Positions 18,118-27,642 of a stretch of 64,000 nucleotides of DNA are shown here, piece by piece. The translations under genes were made by a program, and so were the position numbers. Origin of the DNA: Amylibacter sp. SFDW26 (GTDB taxonomy: Bacteria > Pseudomonadota > Alphaproteobacteria > Rhodobacterales > Rhodobacteraceae); assembly GCF_009184395.1 (NCBI RefSeq), contig NZ_WEIC01000004.1, positions 186,001 through 250,000 of the forward strand, in the 5' to 3' direction. Below the pieces are notes generated by a model, which was not told the DNA's origin, did not search any database, and was given only the letters and a program-made list of their open reading frames with translations. Within the stretch, counting starts at the first letter, position 1. Every line of letters begins with the position of its first letter.

Positions 18118-18285
18118 GCGTGAAATTAACTGCGTTTTTTACATATTTTATATGTTGAATGAATGAAAGTTTACGAGTGTAAGGTGTGTAATTTTGACTC
18201 GGTTTGTTTTAATTCTGCCAGAAAGCCACAAAATTGCCTAATTGTGATCCTAGCGACGGCACCAAGTATTAGACAGGGGCACATA

Positions 18286-19227
18286 TTGTTACGTTCGATT
18301 TTTATTTTAGCTGCGGCATACGCTCTTTCACCATTTTCTTTTGCACATGCAGAGGGGGTGTTTAAATCTAAGCCAGCAGGTGAAAAGAAACTCCAAATAT
18401 CTTCTGTTTTCACCAATGATTTCTTAGGGGATGGGGATGACCGCTGGAGAACTGGCTCGCTTGATGTTTCAGCCACATTTGGTGGTGGTGATTTGCGCGA
18501 GTTACCTGAAAAAGCATGGGAAAGGTATCAACTGCGGTTTCGGGGTGAGATTATATCCCCAAGCAATATTTCGACGCCATCTGCAACAGATCGCCAATAT
18601 GCGGGTGTCCTTGGTTTAGGGTTGTTTACGCATTTTCAAAAAAACAGCTATGATGTATATTATGGCGGGGAACTTGTTTTTGTTGGTGAGAACACGGGCA
18701 TTGGTGCTTTACAAAGAAATTTCCACGAAGAGTTGGATATATTGCCGCCGTCAGCCGCTGTTTTGAACAATCAAATCCCAAATGCGACCTACCCGACTGT
18801 TCATGGCGGTTTGTCAAAGAGTTTTCGTTCTGAACGACGTTTGATCCGCCCTTTCGCAGAAGTACAAGCCGGTGTTGAAAGCTTTGCACGAGTTGGAATG
18901 GATATCGTTTTGGGTGGCGCTTTGATTGATGATTTCTTATTGCGTGACAGCGTGAGTGGTCAATTAGTCAGCCATTCCAAAGCTGATGATAGCAAAGGTT
19001 TTGGCTTTTTGATGGGGGCAGATGCAGCATATGTTGTGGATAGCAACTATCTACCAAATTCAGGAACGCTTGCGTTTGAAAACCTCCGTCCGCGTGCACG
19101 TGCAGGAGTAGTCTATCAACAAGAGAAATTTGGCTTGTTTTATGGCATTTCATGGCTTGGTAAAGAGTTTGAGGCACAAAGATCAAGCCAAGTCGTAGGT
19201 AGCCTTAATATAAACGTGAGTTTTTAA
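18286..19227 (+). CDS. LpxR-like outer-membrane lipid A deacylase family protein (DUF2219)
   Basis: Translation probably starts at TTG 18286: AGGGG lies upstream and the product then opens with a clean signal peptide (LRSIFILAAAYALSPFSFAHA). The frame open from 18163 lacks these. The mature protein is beta-strand rich and ends in aromatic F (NINVSF), as outer-membrane barrels do. Family marks are FTNDFLGDGDDRWRTGS near the start and DRQYAGVLGLGL, corresponding to the DRPYAG block of LpxR, which removes the 3'-O-acyl chain of lipid A. Activity here is unproven, since several aligned residues differ. The promoter may share the Pho array with the phosphate transporter. Confidence 0.75.
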   Translation: MLRSIFILAAAYALSPFSFAHAEGVFKSKPAGEKKLQISSVFTNDFLGDGDDRWRTGSLDVSATFGGGDLRELPEKAWERYQLRFRGEIISPSNISTPSATDRQYAGVLGLGLFTHFQKNSYDVYYGGELVFVGENTGIGALQRNFHEELDILPPSAAVLNNQIPNATYPTVHGGLSKSFRSERRLIRPFAEVQAGVESFARVGMDIVLGGALIDDFLLRDSVSGQLVSHSKADDSKGFGFLMGADAAYVVDSNYLPNSGTLAFENLRPRARAGVVYQQEKFGLFYGISWLGKEFEAQRSSQVVGSLNINVSF

Positions 19228-19239
19228 CGTTTAGGCTTG

Positions 19240-19267
19240 TTGACTCTGTTCATTTTATCCCTATAAA
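19240..19267 (+). promoter_or_regulatory. Sigma-70 type promoter of rpsD
   Basis: TTGACT (19240-19245) and TATAAA (19262-19267) are separated by 16 bp and lie about 127 bp before the gene. This is the best consensus match in the window, as expected for a ribosomal protein gene. The roughly 120-nt leader could carry autoregulation by S4, but I recognise no known element in it. Confidence 0.75.
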
Positions 19268-19393
19268 CCGCCCATCGCTGCTTTGCAGTGACCATATTGG
19301 TGTTTGTGGCCCTAGCAATAGGTCGCCTGTCGCCCAAAGCAGTTAAGCCGCGGGAAAGGAAAGCATCTTTCATAAACCTGAAAGGATCCAGCC

Positions 19394-20014
19394 GTGACTA
19401 AACGTACAGCTGCCAAATACAAAATCGATCGCCGTATGGGCGAAAACATTTGGGGTCGCCCAAAATCTCCAGTAAATCGTCGTGAATATGGACCAGGTGT
19501 TCATGGTCAACGTCGTAAAGCTAAATTGTCAGACTTCGGTATCCAGTTGCGCGCTAAGCAAAAACTAAAAGGTTACTACGGTGATTTGACAGAAAAACAA
19601 TTCCGCCGCATCTACACAGAAGCTGTTCGCGTGAACGGTGACACAGGTGAAAACTTGGTAGGTCTACTTGAGCGTCGCTTGGATGCTGTTGTTTACCGTT
19701 CAAAGTTTGTTCCAACAGTATTTGCTGCACGTCAGTTCGTGAACCACGGTCACGTGAAAGTAAACGGCAAGAAAGTGAACATTCCTTCATACCGCGTTAA
19801 AGAAGGCGACGTGATCGAAGTTCGTGAAAAATCAAAGCAAATGGCTTTGGTTCTAGAAGCTGCAGGCTCTCAAGAGCGTGACTTGCCAGAGTACCTAAAT
19901 GTAGATCACGGCAAAATGACTTCTACATTCGTTCGCACACCAGCACTTTCAGACATCCCTTACCCAGTGATGATGGAACCAAACTTGGTTGTGGAATATT
20001 ACGCGAAGAACTAA
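19394..20014 (+). CDS. rpsD: 30S ribosomal protein S4
   Basis: 206 residues, full length. The N-terminal domain has the alphaproteobacterial opening ([25 protein letters not shown]), then an S4 RNA-binding domain (about 98-160: [41 protein letters not shown]). It starts at GTG after GAAAGGATCC. S4 is a primary 16S rRNA binder that nucleates small-subunit assembly. It is monocistronic here, with its own promoter and strong terminator. Confidence 0.98.
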   Translation: MTKRTAAKYKIDRRMGENIWGRPKSPVNRREYGPGVHGQRRKAKLSDFGIQLRAKQKLKGYYGDLTEKQFRRIYTEAVRVNGDTGENLVGLLERRLDAVVYRSKFVPTVFAARQFVNHGHVKVNGKKVNIPSYRVKEGDVIEVREKSKQMALVLEAAGSQERDLPEYLNVDHGKMTSTFVRTPALSDIPYPVMMEPNLVVEYYAKN

Positions 20015-20041
20015 TCTTCGCCGAACATATAAGAACTCGAA

Positions 20042-20069
20042 AAGGTCGCCTGTTGGGCGGCCTTTTTTT
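20042..20069 (+). terminator. Intrinsic terminator of rpsD
   Basis: The 9-bp stem AAGGTCGCC/GGCGGCCTT (one G-T pair) with a 5-nt loop is followed by a run of seven T, 28 bp after the stop. Confidence 0.92.
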
Positions 20070-20163
20070 GTATGGGTGCTATATTAAAAGATAAAATATA
20101 TTTGGTGGAAACGGAGTTTCGATTTAAAATTAGAATATTGTTAAGCTATAGATTGGATTTTTT

Positions 20164-21258
20164 ATGACGTTCTATCACGGCCTAAAGTATTATAAAGACG
20201 ACCCAGATTACCCAGAAAAACAAGCATGGATTGCCTCTAGATTATTAACATTGAGGCATGATCTCTACCAACAGATTGAAAAAGATCGGCATCCAAAGTC
20301 GCTGATCATTGGTTCGTGGAATATCCGTGCTTTTGATGATGGAATGCCGCGTTTGGATGAAAGCTATCATTACATTGCTGAGATTATTGATCACTTTGAC
20401 ATATGCGCCATTCAAGAGGTGAAGGCGGATTTAGCGCCATTAAGACGGTTGGTGAAATTATTGGGCCCGAATTGGGATTACTTTGTCTCAGATGTATCAG
20501 AGGCCAAGGGTGGTAATAATGAACGTATGGCGTTTGTTTATAATACGGACCGGGTGTTTTTTAGAAATCTGATTGGTGAAATTGTCATTCCAAGAGAGGA
20601 TTTGATCGCGGGTGAACAAGTAGCACGTTCCCCGTTTTTTGCATCATTCCAAGCGGGTTGGTTTAAGTTTTCACTTTGCTCAGCTCATATAATCTATGGT
20701 GATGATTTAGATTTACGTGCGCAAGAGATCAAAGTTATTGCGGATACTTTGGTACGTCGTTCGAAAAAGGAAGATCAGGTACATGTGTTCCTTGGTGATA
20801 TGAACATCGAGAAGGAAGATGATGTCGTCATGCGGGCACTTAAAGAGTCAAAAATGACTGTACCTGATTTTGGGCCAACGAATATGAGTGGCAATCGGTA
20901 TTTTGATCAGATGGCCTTTACCACAAAAGGCAAAGCAGGGCTTAAGACGAGATTACTTCGCCATGCGACGTTTGATTGGCGACATGCTGTGTTTGGCCCG
21001 CATCCAAAAGTGCCAGCTTCTGCATTCACTGAAAAGCAGAACAAGCTTGGCATGTCGCGTATAGATCGTGATGGGTTGCTGGCGCACTATAAGGATATTG
21101 TGACTGCTGCTCGGACGAAGTATAAGAAACAGCCTTATTCAGATTGGCCGAAATCCTATAAGAATTGGACAACGTTTGAAATGTCAGATCATCTGCCTAT
21201 CTGGATGGAACTTGAGGTGGATTATTCCGATGATTATCTGCGAAGGTACCTAAAGTAA
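20164..21258 (+). CDS. Endonuclease/exonuclease/phosphatase (EEP) family protein
   Basis: 364 residues with the EEP catalytic series: IGSWNIRAFD (~48), AIQEVKA (~83), GDMNIEKEDD (~218) and the C-terminal SDHLPIWMEL. These bind the divalent metal and attack phosphodiester or phosphomonoester bonds. Whether the substrate is DNA, a lipid or a sugar phosphate cannot be said. There is no signal peptide, so it is cytoplasmic. The ATG directly follows a T-run, with no clear ribosome site. It is flanked by the rpsD terminator and a transporter gene in the same direction. Confidence 0.85.
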   Translation: MTFYHGLKYYKDDPDYPEKQAWIASRLLTLRHDLYQQIEKDRHPKSLIIGSWNIRAFDDGMPRLDESYHYIAEIIDHFDICAIQEVKADLAPLRRLVKLLGPNWDYFVSDVSEAKGGNNERMAFVYNTDRVFFRNLIGEIVIPREDLIAGEQVARSPFFASFQAGWFKFSLCSAHIIYGDDLDLRAQEIKVIADTLVRRSKKEDQVHVFLGDMNIEKEDDVVMRALKESKMTVPDFGPTNMSGNRYFDQMAFTTKGKAGLKTRLLRHATFDWRHAVFGPHPKVPASAFTEKQNKLGMSRIDRDGLLAHYKDIVTAARTKYKKQPYSDWPKSYKNWTTFEMSDHLPIWMELEVDYSDDYLRRYLK

Positions 21259-21331
21259 CGATAGGGTTAGCGGGTTCGATTGGTACAATATTGCGCTTGT
21301 GCCTGTTAAGTATTTCCCGTTAGGTCGCGCT

Positions 21332-22552
21332 ATGCAGTCCAGTTCTATTCTTATCAGCAACGCGGGCCATCTTCCGTTTTGGCGCCGCCCGTTCACTTTG
21401 CTCGCTCTTATGGCGTTTTGCATGCCAATGGCATTTTCAACGTGGATGGCATTGCTGAATAATTTTGTAGTGCATGAGGCTGGATTTAACGGGCGTGATA
21501 TTGGCTGGTTGCAATCTATCCGTGAAGTTCCCGGATTCTTCGCAGTCGGAGTGATCATTGTTATTCTGTTTATCCGAGAGCAACTATTGGCAATTATCAG
21601 CATGATGTTACTCGGGGCTGTGATTGCTGTGACGGCATGGTTCCCAACGTTTTATGGTCTTTTGATAACGACTTTCTTATCCAGCCTTGGTTTCCATTAT
21701 TACGAAACTGTAAAAATGTCATTGGAACTACAGTGGCTTAGTAAAGAAGAAGCCCCCCAAAAACTTGGTTGGTTGATATCAATCGGATCAGCTGCATCGC
21801 TCATTACCTATCTGTTTATCATGTTCACATGGAAAACTTTGGGGTGGGATTACAATACGCTTTATATGATTGGCGGCGGGGTTACTTTTGTTGTTGCGAT
21901 CTATTGTTGGGCGGCATTCCCGCGTTTTGAAGGCGATGTAATCCAGCATAAGAATATGGTGCTGCGCAAACGCTATTGGTTGTATTACGCACTACAATTT
22001 ATGGCGGGTGCGCGCCGCCAAATTTTCATCGTTTTTGCGGCCTTTATGATGGTCGAACGTTTTGGATTTGAAGTGCATGAAGTAACTGGGCTTTTCCTTG
22101 CCACTTATTTTGTAAATATCTTCATTGCGCCAATCATGGGCCGTATGGTTTCCAAGTTTGGTGAACGTAATGCTTTGGCGTTCGAATACGTTGGGCTGGT
22201 TGCTGTATTCTTAGCATATGCGGGTATTTACGTGTTTGGCTGGAGTGTAGTTGTCGCTGCAGGGTTATATTTATTAGACCACTTCTTTTTTGCGCTGGCT
22301 TTGGCGCAAAAGACTTACTTTCAGAAAATTGCAGATCCAAAGGATATTGCCCCAACAGCGGCAGTTGCATTCACAATTAATCATATCGGCGCTGTCGTTT
22401 TACCTGCCTTGTTAGGATATGTGTGGCTGGTGTCGCCTACTGCAGTGTTCGGTATAGCAGCGGCAATGGCAGGGGTCTCATTAGGTCTTGCTTTGTTAAT
22501 ACCACGCCATCCTATGATGGGGCGTGAAACTATTTTCGCGAAACAAGGTTAG
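21332..22552 (+). CDS. Major facilitator superfamily transporter
   Basis: About 406 residues with 11-12 hydrophobic segments, in two halves separated by the charged loop near 'FPRFEGDVIQHKNMVLRKRYW'. The start is uncertain: ATG 21332 is preferred because the first membrane span follows about 15-20 residues later, but GTG 21299 is also open. The substrate is unknown. The next gene, a MATE exporter, begins 3 bp after the stop, so the two transporters are likely cotranscribed. Confidence 0.82.
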   Translation: MQSSSILISNAGHLPFWRRPFTLLALMAFCMPMAFSTWMALLNNFVVHEAGFNGRDIGWLQSIREVPGFFAVGVIIVILFIREQLLAIISMMLLGAVIAVTAWFPTFYGLLITTFLSSLGFHYYETVKMSLELQWLSKEEAPQKLGWLISIGSAASLITYLFIMFTWKTLGWDYNTLYMIGGGVTFVVAIYCWAAFPRFEGDVIQHKNMVLRKRYWLYYALQFMAGARRQIFIVFAAFMMVERFGFEVHEVTGLFLATYFVNIFIAPIMGRMVSKFGERNALAFEYVGLVAVFLAYAGIYVFGWSVVVAAGLYLLDHFFFALALAQKTYFQKIADPKDIAPTAAVAFTINHIGAVVLPALLGYVWLVSPTAVFGIAAAMAGVSLGLALLIPRHPMMGRETIFAKQG

Positions 22553-22555
22553 TAT

Positions 22556-23926
22556 ATGGCTGAGGGTAAACAAGCGCGTTTTCTAACAGGCTCTACCATG
22601 CGCCATGTTTCGGTTATGACCGTGACAGGTATGATCGGGCTAACATTCTTGTTTCTGGTCGATGCGGCAACAGTATTCTGGGTTTCATATTTAGATAATG
22701 AGACATTTATGGCAGCTCTGGGGTTTGTCTGGATCGTACAGTTGTTTATGATTTCGACCAGCATTGGTTTTATGATCGCGGGCACTGCATTGGTTGCAAA
22801 ATCACTAGGGCAGGGCAATTTACAAAATGCGCGGGAACAGGCCACAACATCTTTAGTCATTGGTATTACGACGCAAAGTATATTGGCTTTGATCATTACT
22901 ATTTTTCGGTACGAGGTGTTGCAATTATCGGGGGCGTCGGGAGAAGTCTTGCAGATTAGTGCAGACTTTTTGTTTATTTCAGTACCGTCTTCCACATTTA
23001 TCGTAACAGGCATGATCTCATCAGCTGTCTTGCGTGCCGAAGGGGATGCGCGGCGTTCTATGTATGTAACTTTATCTGCTGGTTTGGTCGCTATGATCGT
23101 AGATCCATTCCTGATCATTTTTATGGATATGGGCATTTATGGTGCTGCTTGGGGCGTGGTGATTTCACGTCTAGCATCATGTGCATTAGGGTTGTATTTC
23201 CTTATTGGTGTTCACAATTTAGCGGCACCTATTAAATTACATTTTGTCAAACGCTGGAGTATGCCGTTTTTCATTATCGTCTTACCTGCACTGATCACAC
23301 AGCTTTCATCGCCTTTTGGAAACTATCTAATTACGCGCATCATGTCTGAATATGGCGAAAGCGCAGTTGCGGGTTGGGCCGTTTTGGGGCGCTTAACTGT
23401 GCTTACATTCGGTGGCGTGTATTCATTGTCAGGTGCTATTGGCGGGATCATTGGTCAAAATTACGGGGCACATATGTTTGATCGTATTCGCATGGTGTAC
23501 CGCGACGCTTTGATCTTTTGCGTGGTTTACGTTGTGATTGCTTGGATAATCTTGGCAGCAATGACTGACCCTATTATCGCGATTTTTAATTTAACTGACG
23601 AAGCTGCCGAAGTGATTAAGTCATTCACATATATTGCGGCGGGCAGTTATGTTTTTGCAGGCGCTTTATATGTTTCAAATGCTTCTTTTAATAATTTAGG
23701 ACGCCCTGTTTATTCGTCGTGTATTAATTGGTTCAAGGATGGCGTCTTGATGTGGCCTCTATGTTTATTAATGGGTACATATTATGCAGCCCCTGGCGTT
23801 ATCTATGGCCAAGCATTGGCATGGTGCATTGCGGGTACAGTAGCAATGATGCTTGGTTGGTATTTCATTGGTAACGTTGAAGAGAGGGATGCGGCTAAGG
23901 CTAGACATAAGGCCCGTAAACGCTAA
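22556..23926 (+). CDS. MATE family efflux transporter
   Basis: 456 residues in 12 hydrophobic segments with the two-lobe MatE pattern. Examples are '[24 protein letters not shown]' in the first half and '[23 protein letters not shown]' in the second. It exports cationic drugs or metabolites in exchange for Na+ or H+. The C-terminus is a basic tail (ARHKARKR). It lies immediately behind the MFS gene; a dedicated substrate is not evident. Confidence 0.92.
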   Translation: MAEGKQARFLTGSTMRHVSVMTVTGMIGLTFLFLVDAATVFWVSYLDNETFMAALGFVWIVQLFMISTSIGFMIAGTALVAKSLGQGNLQNAREQATTSLVIGITTQSILALIITIFRYEVLQLSGASGEVLQISADFLFISVPSSTFIVTGMISSAVLRAEGDARRSMYVTLSAGLVAMIVDPFLIIFMDMGIYGAAWGVVISRLASCALGLYFLIGVHNLAAPIKLHFVKRWSMPFFIIVLPALITQLSSPFGNYLITRIMSEYGESAVAGWAVLGRLTVLTFGGVYSLSGAIGGIIGQNYGAHMFDRIRMVYRDALIFCVVYVVIAWIILAAMTDPIIAIFNLTDEAAEVIKSFTYIAAGSYVFAGALYVSNASFNNLGRPVYSSCINWFKDGVLMWPLCLLMGTYYAAPGVIYGQALAWCIAGTVAMMLGWYFIGNVEERDAAKARHKARKR

Positions 23927-23955
23927 ATATCAGGTTAAATCTATGGAGAGATCAG

Positions 23956-24600
23956 ATGTTCTTTAAGCGCCCTGTCGAAATTCCAACAAAATCACAAGCA
24001 TTGGTTGGTCGCAGCGAAGCAATTCCTACGGCTGAAACGCATTTTGTGAATGGTCGCGCATTGCAAACGGATATCCCTGCTGGTTTTGAGCAGGCTATGT
24101 TTGGCATGGGCTGTTTCTGGGGTGTGGAGCGCATGTTCTGGGGGCTTGATGGTGTATGGGTGACAGCTGTTGGTTATGCGGCGGGTCATACGCCAAATGC
24201 GACTTATGAAGAGGTTTGTACTGGTAAGACTGGGCATAATGAGGTTGTGTTGGTCACCTATGATCCGTCAGTGATCAGCTATGATGCTTTGTTAAAAGTG
24301 TTCTGGGAAAACCATGATCCAACACAAGGGATGCGCCAAGGTAACGATCAAGGTACGCAATATCGTTCTGGCATTTATACATATTCAGATGCACAGTGTG
24401 ATGCTGCAAAAGAGAGTTTAGCAGCATTTCAACCACGTTTGGCTGATAAAGGTTATGGAGCCATCACGACTGAAATCATCCCTGCACCAGAGTTTTTCTA
24501 TGCTGAAGGATACCATCAACAGTATTTGGCAAAGAACCCTGATGGTTATTGTGGCATTGGTGGAACTGGTGCAGTCTGTCCGATTGGCTTGAACGCTTGA
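23956..24600 (+). CDS. msrA: Peptide methionine sulfoxide reductase A
   Basis: 214 residues. The catalytic GCFWG has Cys53. The conserved '[17 protein letters not shown]' and '[23 protein letters not shown]' blocks are present, and a C-terminal GYCGIGGTG...C tail provides resolving cysteines. It reduces the S-epimer of methionine sulfoxide in proteins using thioredoxin. The N-terminal extension (about 45 residues before the domain) is like that of E. coli MsrA. AGAGATCAG precedes the ATG. Confidence 0.96.
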   Translation: MFFKRPVEIPTKSQALVGRSEAIPTAETHFVNGRALQTDIPAGFEQAMFGMGCFWGVERMFWGLDGVWVTAVGYAAGHTPNATYEEVCTGKTGHNEVVLVTYDPSVISYDALLKVFWENHDPTQGMRQGNDQGTQYRSGIYTYSDAQCDAAKESLAAFQPRLADKGYGAITTEIIPAPEFFYAEGYHQQYLAKNPDGYCGIGGTGAVCPIGLNA

Positions 24601-24654
24601 CCTAATGGCTGCACTGTCTTATCCGCGGGTCAAACGAACCCCCGTGAGGATATC

Positions 24655-25524
24655 ATGCCGACATATACTGCTTTAACCACACTTGCGAATAAACAAGCTG
24701 CCGAAGTTATGGGCGAGATGTTGGAAAATTTAGAACCAACGCCAATCGGTGTGGGTGTTTTCGAAATGGAAGATGGCTCTGGTTTATTTGAGGTTGGTGG
24801 GTATTTTCTGGAAAAACCAGATGAAGTGGCCTTAGCTTTGATTTGTGCTGCAAGTGATGCAAAGCCATTCGCGGTTTCTGAAGTCCCCGATAAGGATTGG
24901 GTTGCAGAAGTACGGCGCGAATTGGCACCAATTTGCGCGGGTCGCTTTTACCTTTATGGCAGCCATGATGCGGATTCTGTGCCAGAAGATTGCGTGCCAA
25001 TGTTGATTGAAGCTGCAATGGCTTTTGGTACGGGTCACCATGGTACAACACAGGGCTGTTTGACGGCACTTGATGCCATCGCGAATGATGGATTTATGCC
25101 AAAGAATGTCGCCGACATTGGCTGTGGTACCGCCGTTTTAGCAATGGGTGCTGCGAAAGTTTGGGATGTTCCCATGATTGCCAGTGATATTGATGAAGTG
25201 GCAACAGATACAGCGGTTGCGAACTTGTCTTGTAATGATTTGGATGGACGGGTCGAAGTTGTTACCTGTGCAGGTTTTGATCACCCGCGTTTGCGTGAAG
25301 AGGCACCGTTTGATTTGATCTTGGCTAATATCCTTAAAGGCCCGTTAATAGCTCTATCCGCAGATATGGGTGCATCTTGTGCAAAAGAGGGATATGCGAT
25401 CCTATCAGGTATTTTGAACCACCAAGCAGATGATGTTTCAGAAAGCTACCAAAGCAATGGTTTTGTTGAAAAAGATCGTTTGGTTATTGGTGAATGGTCT
25501 ACCTTAACATTGCAAAAATCTTAA
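24655..25524 (+). CDS. prmA: Ribosomal protein L11 methyltransferase
   Basis: 289 residues. The C-terminal SAM-binding fold has motif I (VADIGCGTAVLAMGAAKV, about residue 157), preceded by the PrmA signature 'AFGTGHHGTTQGCL' and followed by the 'LANILKGPL' motif IV. The N-terminal part is the L11-recognition domain. It trimethylates ribosomal protein L11. GTGAGGATATC precedes the ATG. Confidence 0.93.
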   Translation: MPTYTALTTLANKQAAEVMGEMLENLEPTPIGVGVFEMEDGSGLFEVGGYFLEKPDEVALALICAASDAKPFAVSEVPDKDWVAEVRRELAPICAGRFYLYGSHDADSVPEDCVPMLIEAAMAFGTGHHGTTQGCLTALDAIANDGFMPKNVADIGCGTAVLAMGAAKVWDVPMIASDIDEVATDTAVANLSCNDLDGRVEVVTCAGFDHPRLREEAPFDLILANILKGPLIALSADMGASCAKEGYAILSGILNHQADDVSESYQSNGFVEKDRLVIGEWSTLTLQKS

Positions 25525-25600
25525 CATAATTTCGCCACACTCGTATGATTGATTTACGTTAAGTAAGTCTGTTTTTATTTTTAGTAGAAGAGTGTTCGTT

Positions 25601-25975
25601 ATGTCAGACATCCAAATAGATGAGTTCCGCTCACGCGTGGACCGAATTGAGCGAAATATGGGTAAGTCACGTCGCAATATGCGCCGTGACCGTTTTGGCG
25701 CGATTCACAGTCGCAAAGATAGTGTTCCCAAAAGCGCCATGTTTGGAACATTTAAACTGGTTGCTAAGCTTTATATTATCTTTGCTGTTACAAAAGCGGC
25801 TTTGATTTATAACTCTGACCAAGCTGTATATGCTGAAAAAATTGAAAAATGGTCAACTGGTGTTGGAGCTGCGCCTATTATGTCTGTCGTTATGGCGCCA
25901 GATTATTTCACAGTTCCGATTCACGGCGGGATTGATAAGCTTGCAGCTTTCATAAAAGCCGATGCAAAAAAATAA
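25601..25975 (+). CDS. Conserved small membrane protein, unrecognised
   Basis: A 124-residue product if started at the second Met (25601); 25592 is also open. The N-terminal 45 residues are strongly charged with many R (RSRVDRIERNMGKSRRNMRRDRF). A single hydrophobic span follows (FKLVAKLYIIFAVTKAALIY), then a C-terminal part with alternating small and hydrophobic residues. I do not recognise a family. The pattern fits a bitopic inner-membrane protein with a basic cytoplasmic head. It is probably its own transcription unit. Confidence 0.7.
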   Translation: MSDIQIDEFRSRVDRIERNMGKSRRNMRRDRFGAIHSRKDSVPKSAMFGTFKLVAKLYIIFAVTKAALIYNSDQAVYAEKIEKWSTGVGAAPIMSVVMAPDYFTVPIHGGIDKLAAFIKADAKK

Positions 25976-25997
25976 GTCGCCCGAAATCGGACGACTT
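25974..25997 (-). terminator. Bidirectional hairpin terminator
   Basis: The stem AAGTCG-x-CCG/CGG-x-CGACTT has one internal mismatch. On the minus strand it is followed by TTATTTTTTT, serving the DUF1127 gene that ends at 26025; on the plus strand only a short TTT follows. Confidence 0.75.
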
Positions 25998-26024
25998 TGA
26001 AAACTTAGCAAATTTTATTTACGC

Positions 26025-26243
26025 TTAAAGGATGCGAAAGAAGCCTGTGTTTAGTGCTTCTACGTCTGCACGTGTCATGCCGATATCTTCTAGCTCGCGG
26101 TTTGTAAGGCGATCTAGCATTTTGTACGTATTGCGCTTTGCGCTCCACATTGCAAGGCTGTTAACAGCAGCCTCAACAGCACGTGGAGTGCGGATTGAAA
26201 GAGCACCGAATGGTGCAGCATTTGTTGGGTTCATTGTAGCCAT
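26025..26243 (-). CDS. DUF1127 domain small protein
   Basis: 72 residues. The C-terminal half carries the DUF1127 (YjiS-like) pattern: arginine/leucine-rich 'MLDRLTNRELEDIGMTRADVEAL'. Members in Alphaproteobacteria are small, strongly expressed proteins linked to RNA turnover and phosphate/carbon metabolism; the role of this one is unknown. AAGGATTAAGCCC precedes the ATG. A CtrA-type site lies 120 bp upstream in the shared divergent region. Confidence 0.88.
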   Translation of the reverse strand: MATMNPTNAAPFGALSIRTPRAVEAAVNSLAMWSAKRNTYKMLDRLTNRELEDIGMTRADVEALNTGFFRIL

Positions 26244-26361
26244 GGGCTTAATCCTTGAATGTGGTCATTATGACCGTGTTTATAATTCCCATTTATGCCT
26301 GCTAACATGTTCTTACAATGGTAATTATTGCATGCCTGAAATGCTTTTTTTGCATAGCGGG

Positions 26362-26377
26362 TTAACAATATATTAAC
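26362..26377. promoter_or_regulatory. Perfect CtrA-type box between the DUF1127 gene and ruvC
   Basis: TTAACAATATATTAAC fits the CtrA consensus TTAA-N7-TTAAC without mismatch. It lies 75 bp before ruvC and 120 bp before the divergent DUF1127 gene. CtrA is present across Rhodobacterales and regulates motility, gene transfer and recombination functions. Which of the two genes is controlled is not evident. Confidence 0.5.
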
Positions 26378-26404
26378 GCGAGTTTATAAAGATGCTTGGC
26401 TAAT

Positions 26405-26419
26405 GTTCTTGTTTCGTGC
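26405..26419 (+). promoter_or_regulatory. Candidate LexA (SOS) box before ruvC
   Basis: GTTC-TTGTTTC-GTGC matches GTTC-N7-GTTC at 7 of 8 positions, 33 bp before the ruvC start. It agrees with the SOS role of ruv genes and mirrors the similar one-mismatch site before uvrB. Confidence 0.4.
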
Positions 26420-26451
26420 TATTGCTGCTCTAGGCAAGAAACAGGACTAAT

Positions 26452-26964
26452 ATGCGTGTTATAGGGATCGATCCGGGTTTGCGGAACATGGGGTGGGGTA
26501 TTATTGATATCTCGGGTACTAAATGTAGCCACGTCGCAAACGGTGTTTGTAAATCTGAAGGGACTGATTTTGGGAAACGTTTGTTAAGTTTACATGGTCA
26601 GTTAACCGCAATATTCCAAGAATATGCGCCTGAAACAGCGGCTGTTGAGCAAACCTTTGTAAATAAAGATGGTGCTGGGACATTGAAATTGGGCCAAGCA
26701 AGGGGGATTGCAATGCTTGTTCCTGCACAATTTGGTTTGGAAATTGGCGAATATTATCCCAATGCGATCAAAAAAGTGGTTGTCGGTGTTGGGCATGCCG
26801 AAAAGAAACAAGTGGATCATATGGTTAAATTGCAATTGCCTGGCGTAAAAATTGCTGGCGCAGATGCTGCAGATGCGCTTGCAATTGCATTATGTCATTC
26901 ACACCACGCGCAGTTTTCCAATAAGTTGCACGATGCGATTGCCAAAGCTGGAGCCGTAGCATGA
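26452..26964 (+). CDS. ruvC: Crossover junction endodeoxyribonuclease RuvC
   Basis: 170 residues. The RNase H-like fold has the four acidic catalytic residues in context: [16 protein letters not shown] (Asp7), AVEQTFV (Glu), and the C-terminal KKQVDHM...[14 protein letters not shown] with two Asp. It resolves Holliday junctions as a dimer after RuvAB migration. Its stop overlaps ruvA by 4 bp. Confidence 0.97.
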   Translation: MRVIGIDPGLRNMGWGIIDISGTKCSHVANGVCKSEGTDFGKRLLSLHGQLTAIFQEYAPETAAVEQTFVNKDGAGTLKLGQARGIAMLVPAQFGLEIGEYYPNAIKKVVVGVGHAEKKQVDHMVKLQLPGVKIAGADAADALAIALCHSHHAQFSNKLHDAIAKAGAVA

Positions 26965-27638
26965 TTGGTAAGATTACGGGTAAGGTTGATTACCGCGCCA
27001 AAGATCATGTCTTGGTTGATGTTCAGGGCGTCGGGTATTTGGTCTATTGTTCGGAACTTACATTAGCATCTTTGCCGCCAGCGGGTGGCGTTGTAGCACT
27101 TTATACAGATTTGTTAGTACGTGAAGATAACTTGCAATTGTTTGGTTTCCTTACACTAGCGGAAAAAGAATGGCATAAGTTATTAACCACTGTTCAAGGT
27201 GTTGGTGCAAAAGCTGCATTGGCGATTGCGGGGACACTTGGAACGGACGGTGTTTCACGTGCCATTACATTGGGTGATATTGCGGCGATTAAAGCTGCAC
27301 CAGGTGTGGGGCCAAAGATAGCACAGCGGATTGTGACAGAGTTAAAAGACAAAGCTGCTAGTATTATTTCTATGGGTGCAGCTGGGTCGGAACAAGCTGT
27401 TGCGGATGATAGTATGGTTATTGATGTACCTGTTGCGACTGAAGCAAAGGTTAAGCCTGTATCTTCTAGTATGAATTCAGCTGGGGCACAGGCAGACGCT
27501 CTTTCTGCACTGGTGAATTTAGGCTATGGTCAAGGTGAGGCTGCAAGTGCTGTTGCAGAGGCCTCTGGTACTGAACCAGAAGCAGGTTCTGGTGCTTTGA
27601 TAAAGGCTGCTTTGAAACTACTGGCACCGAAAGGGTGA
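26961..27638 (+). CDS. ruvA: Holliday junction branch migration protein RuvA
   Basis: 225 residues. It has an N-terminal OB-fold ([30 protein letters not shown]), a tandem helix-hairpin-helix ([36 protein letters not shown]) and a C-terminal RuvB-binding domain ([19 protein letters not shown]). A longer than usual low-complexity linker (about residues 140-172) joins the last two. It forms tetramers on four-way junctions. ATGA overlap with ruvC; ruvB follows 4 bp later. Confidence 0.97.
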   Translation: MIGKITGKVDYRAKDHVLVDVQGVGYLVYCSELTLASLPPAGGVVALYTDLLVREDNLQLFGFLTLAEKEWHKLLTTVQGVGAKAALAIAGTLGTDGVSRAITLGDIAAIKAAPGVGPKIAQRIVTELKDKAASIISMGAAGSEQAVADDSMVIDVPVATEAKVKPVSSSMNSAGAQADALSALVNLGYGQGEAASAVAEASGTEPEAGSGALIKAALKLLAPKG

Positions 27639-27642
27639 TAAT

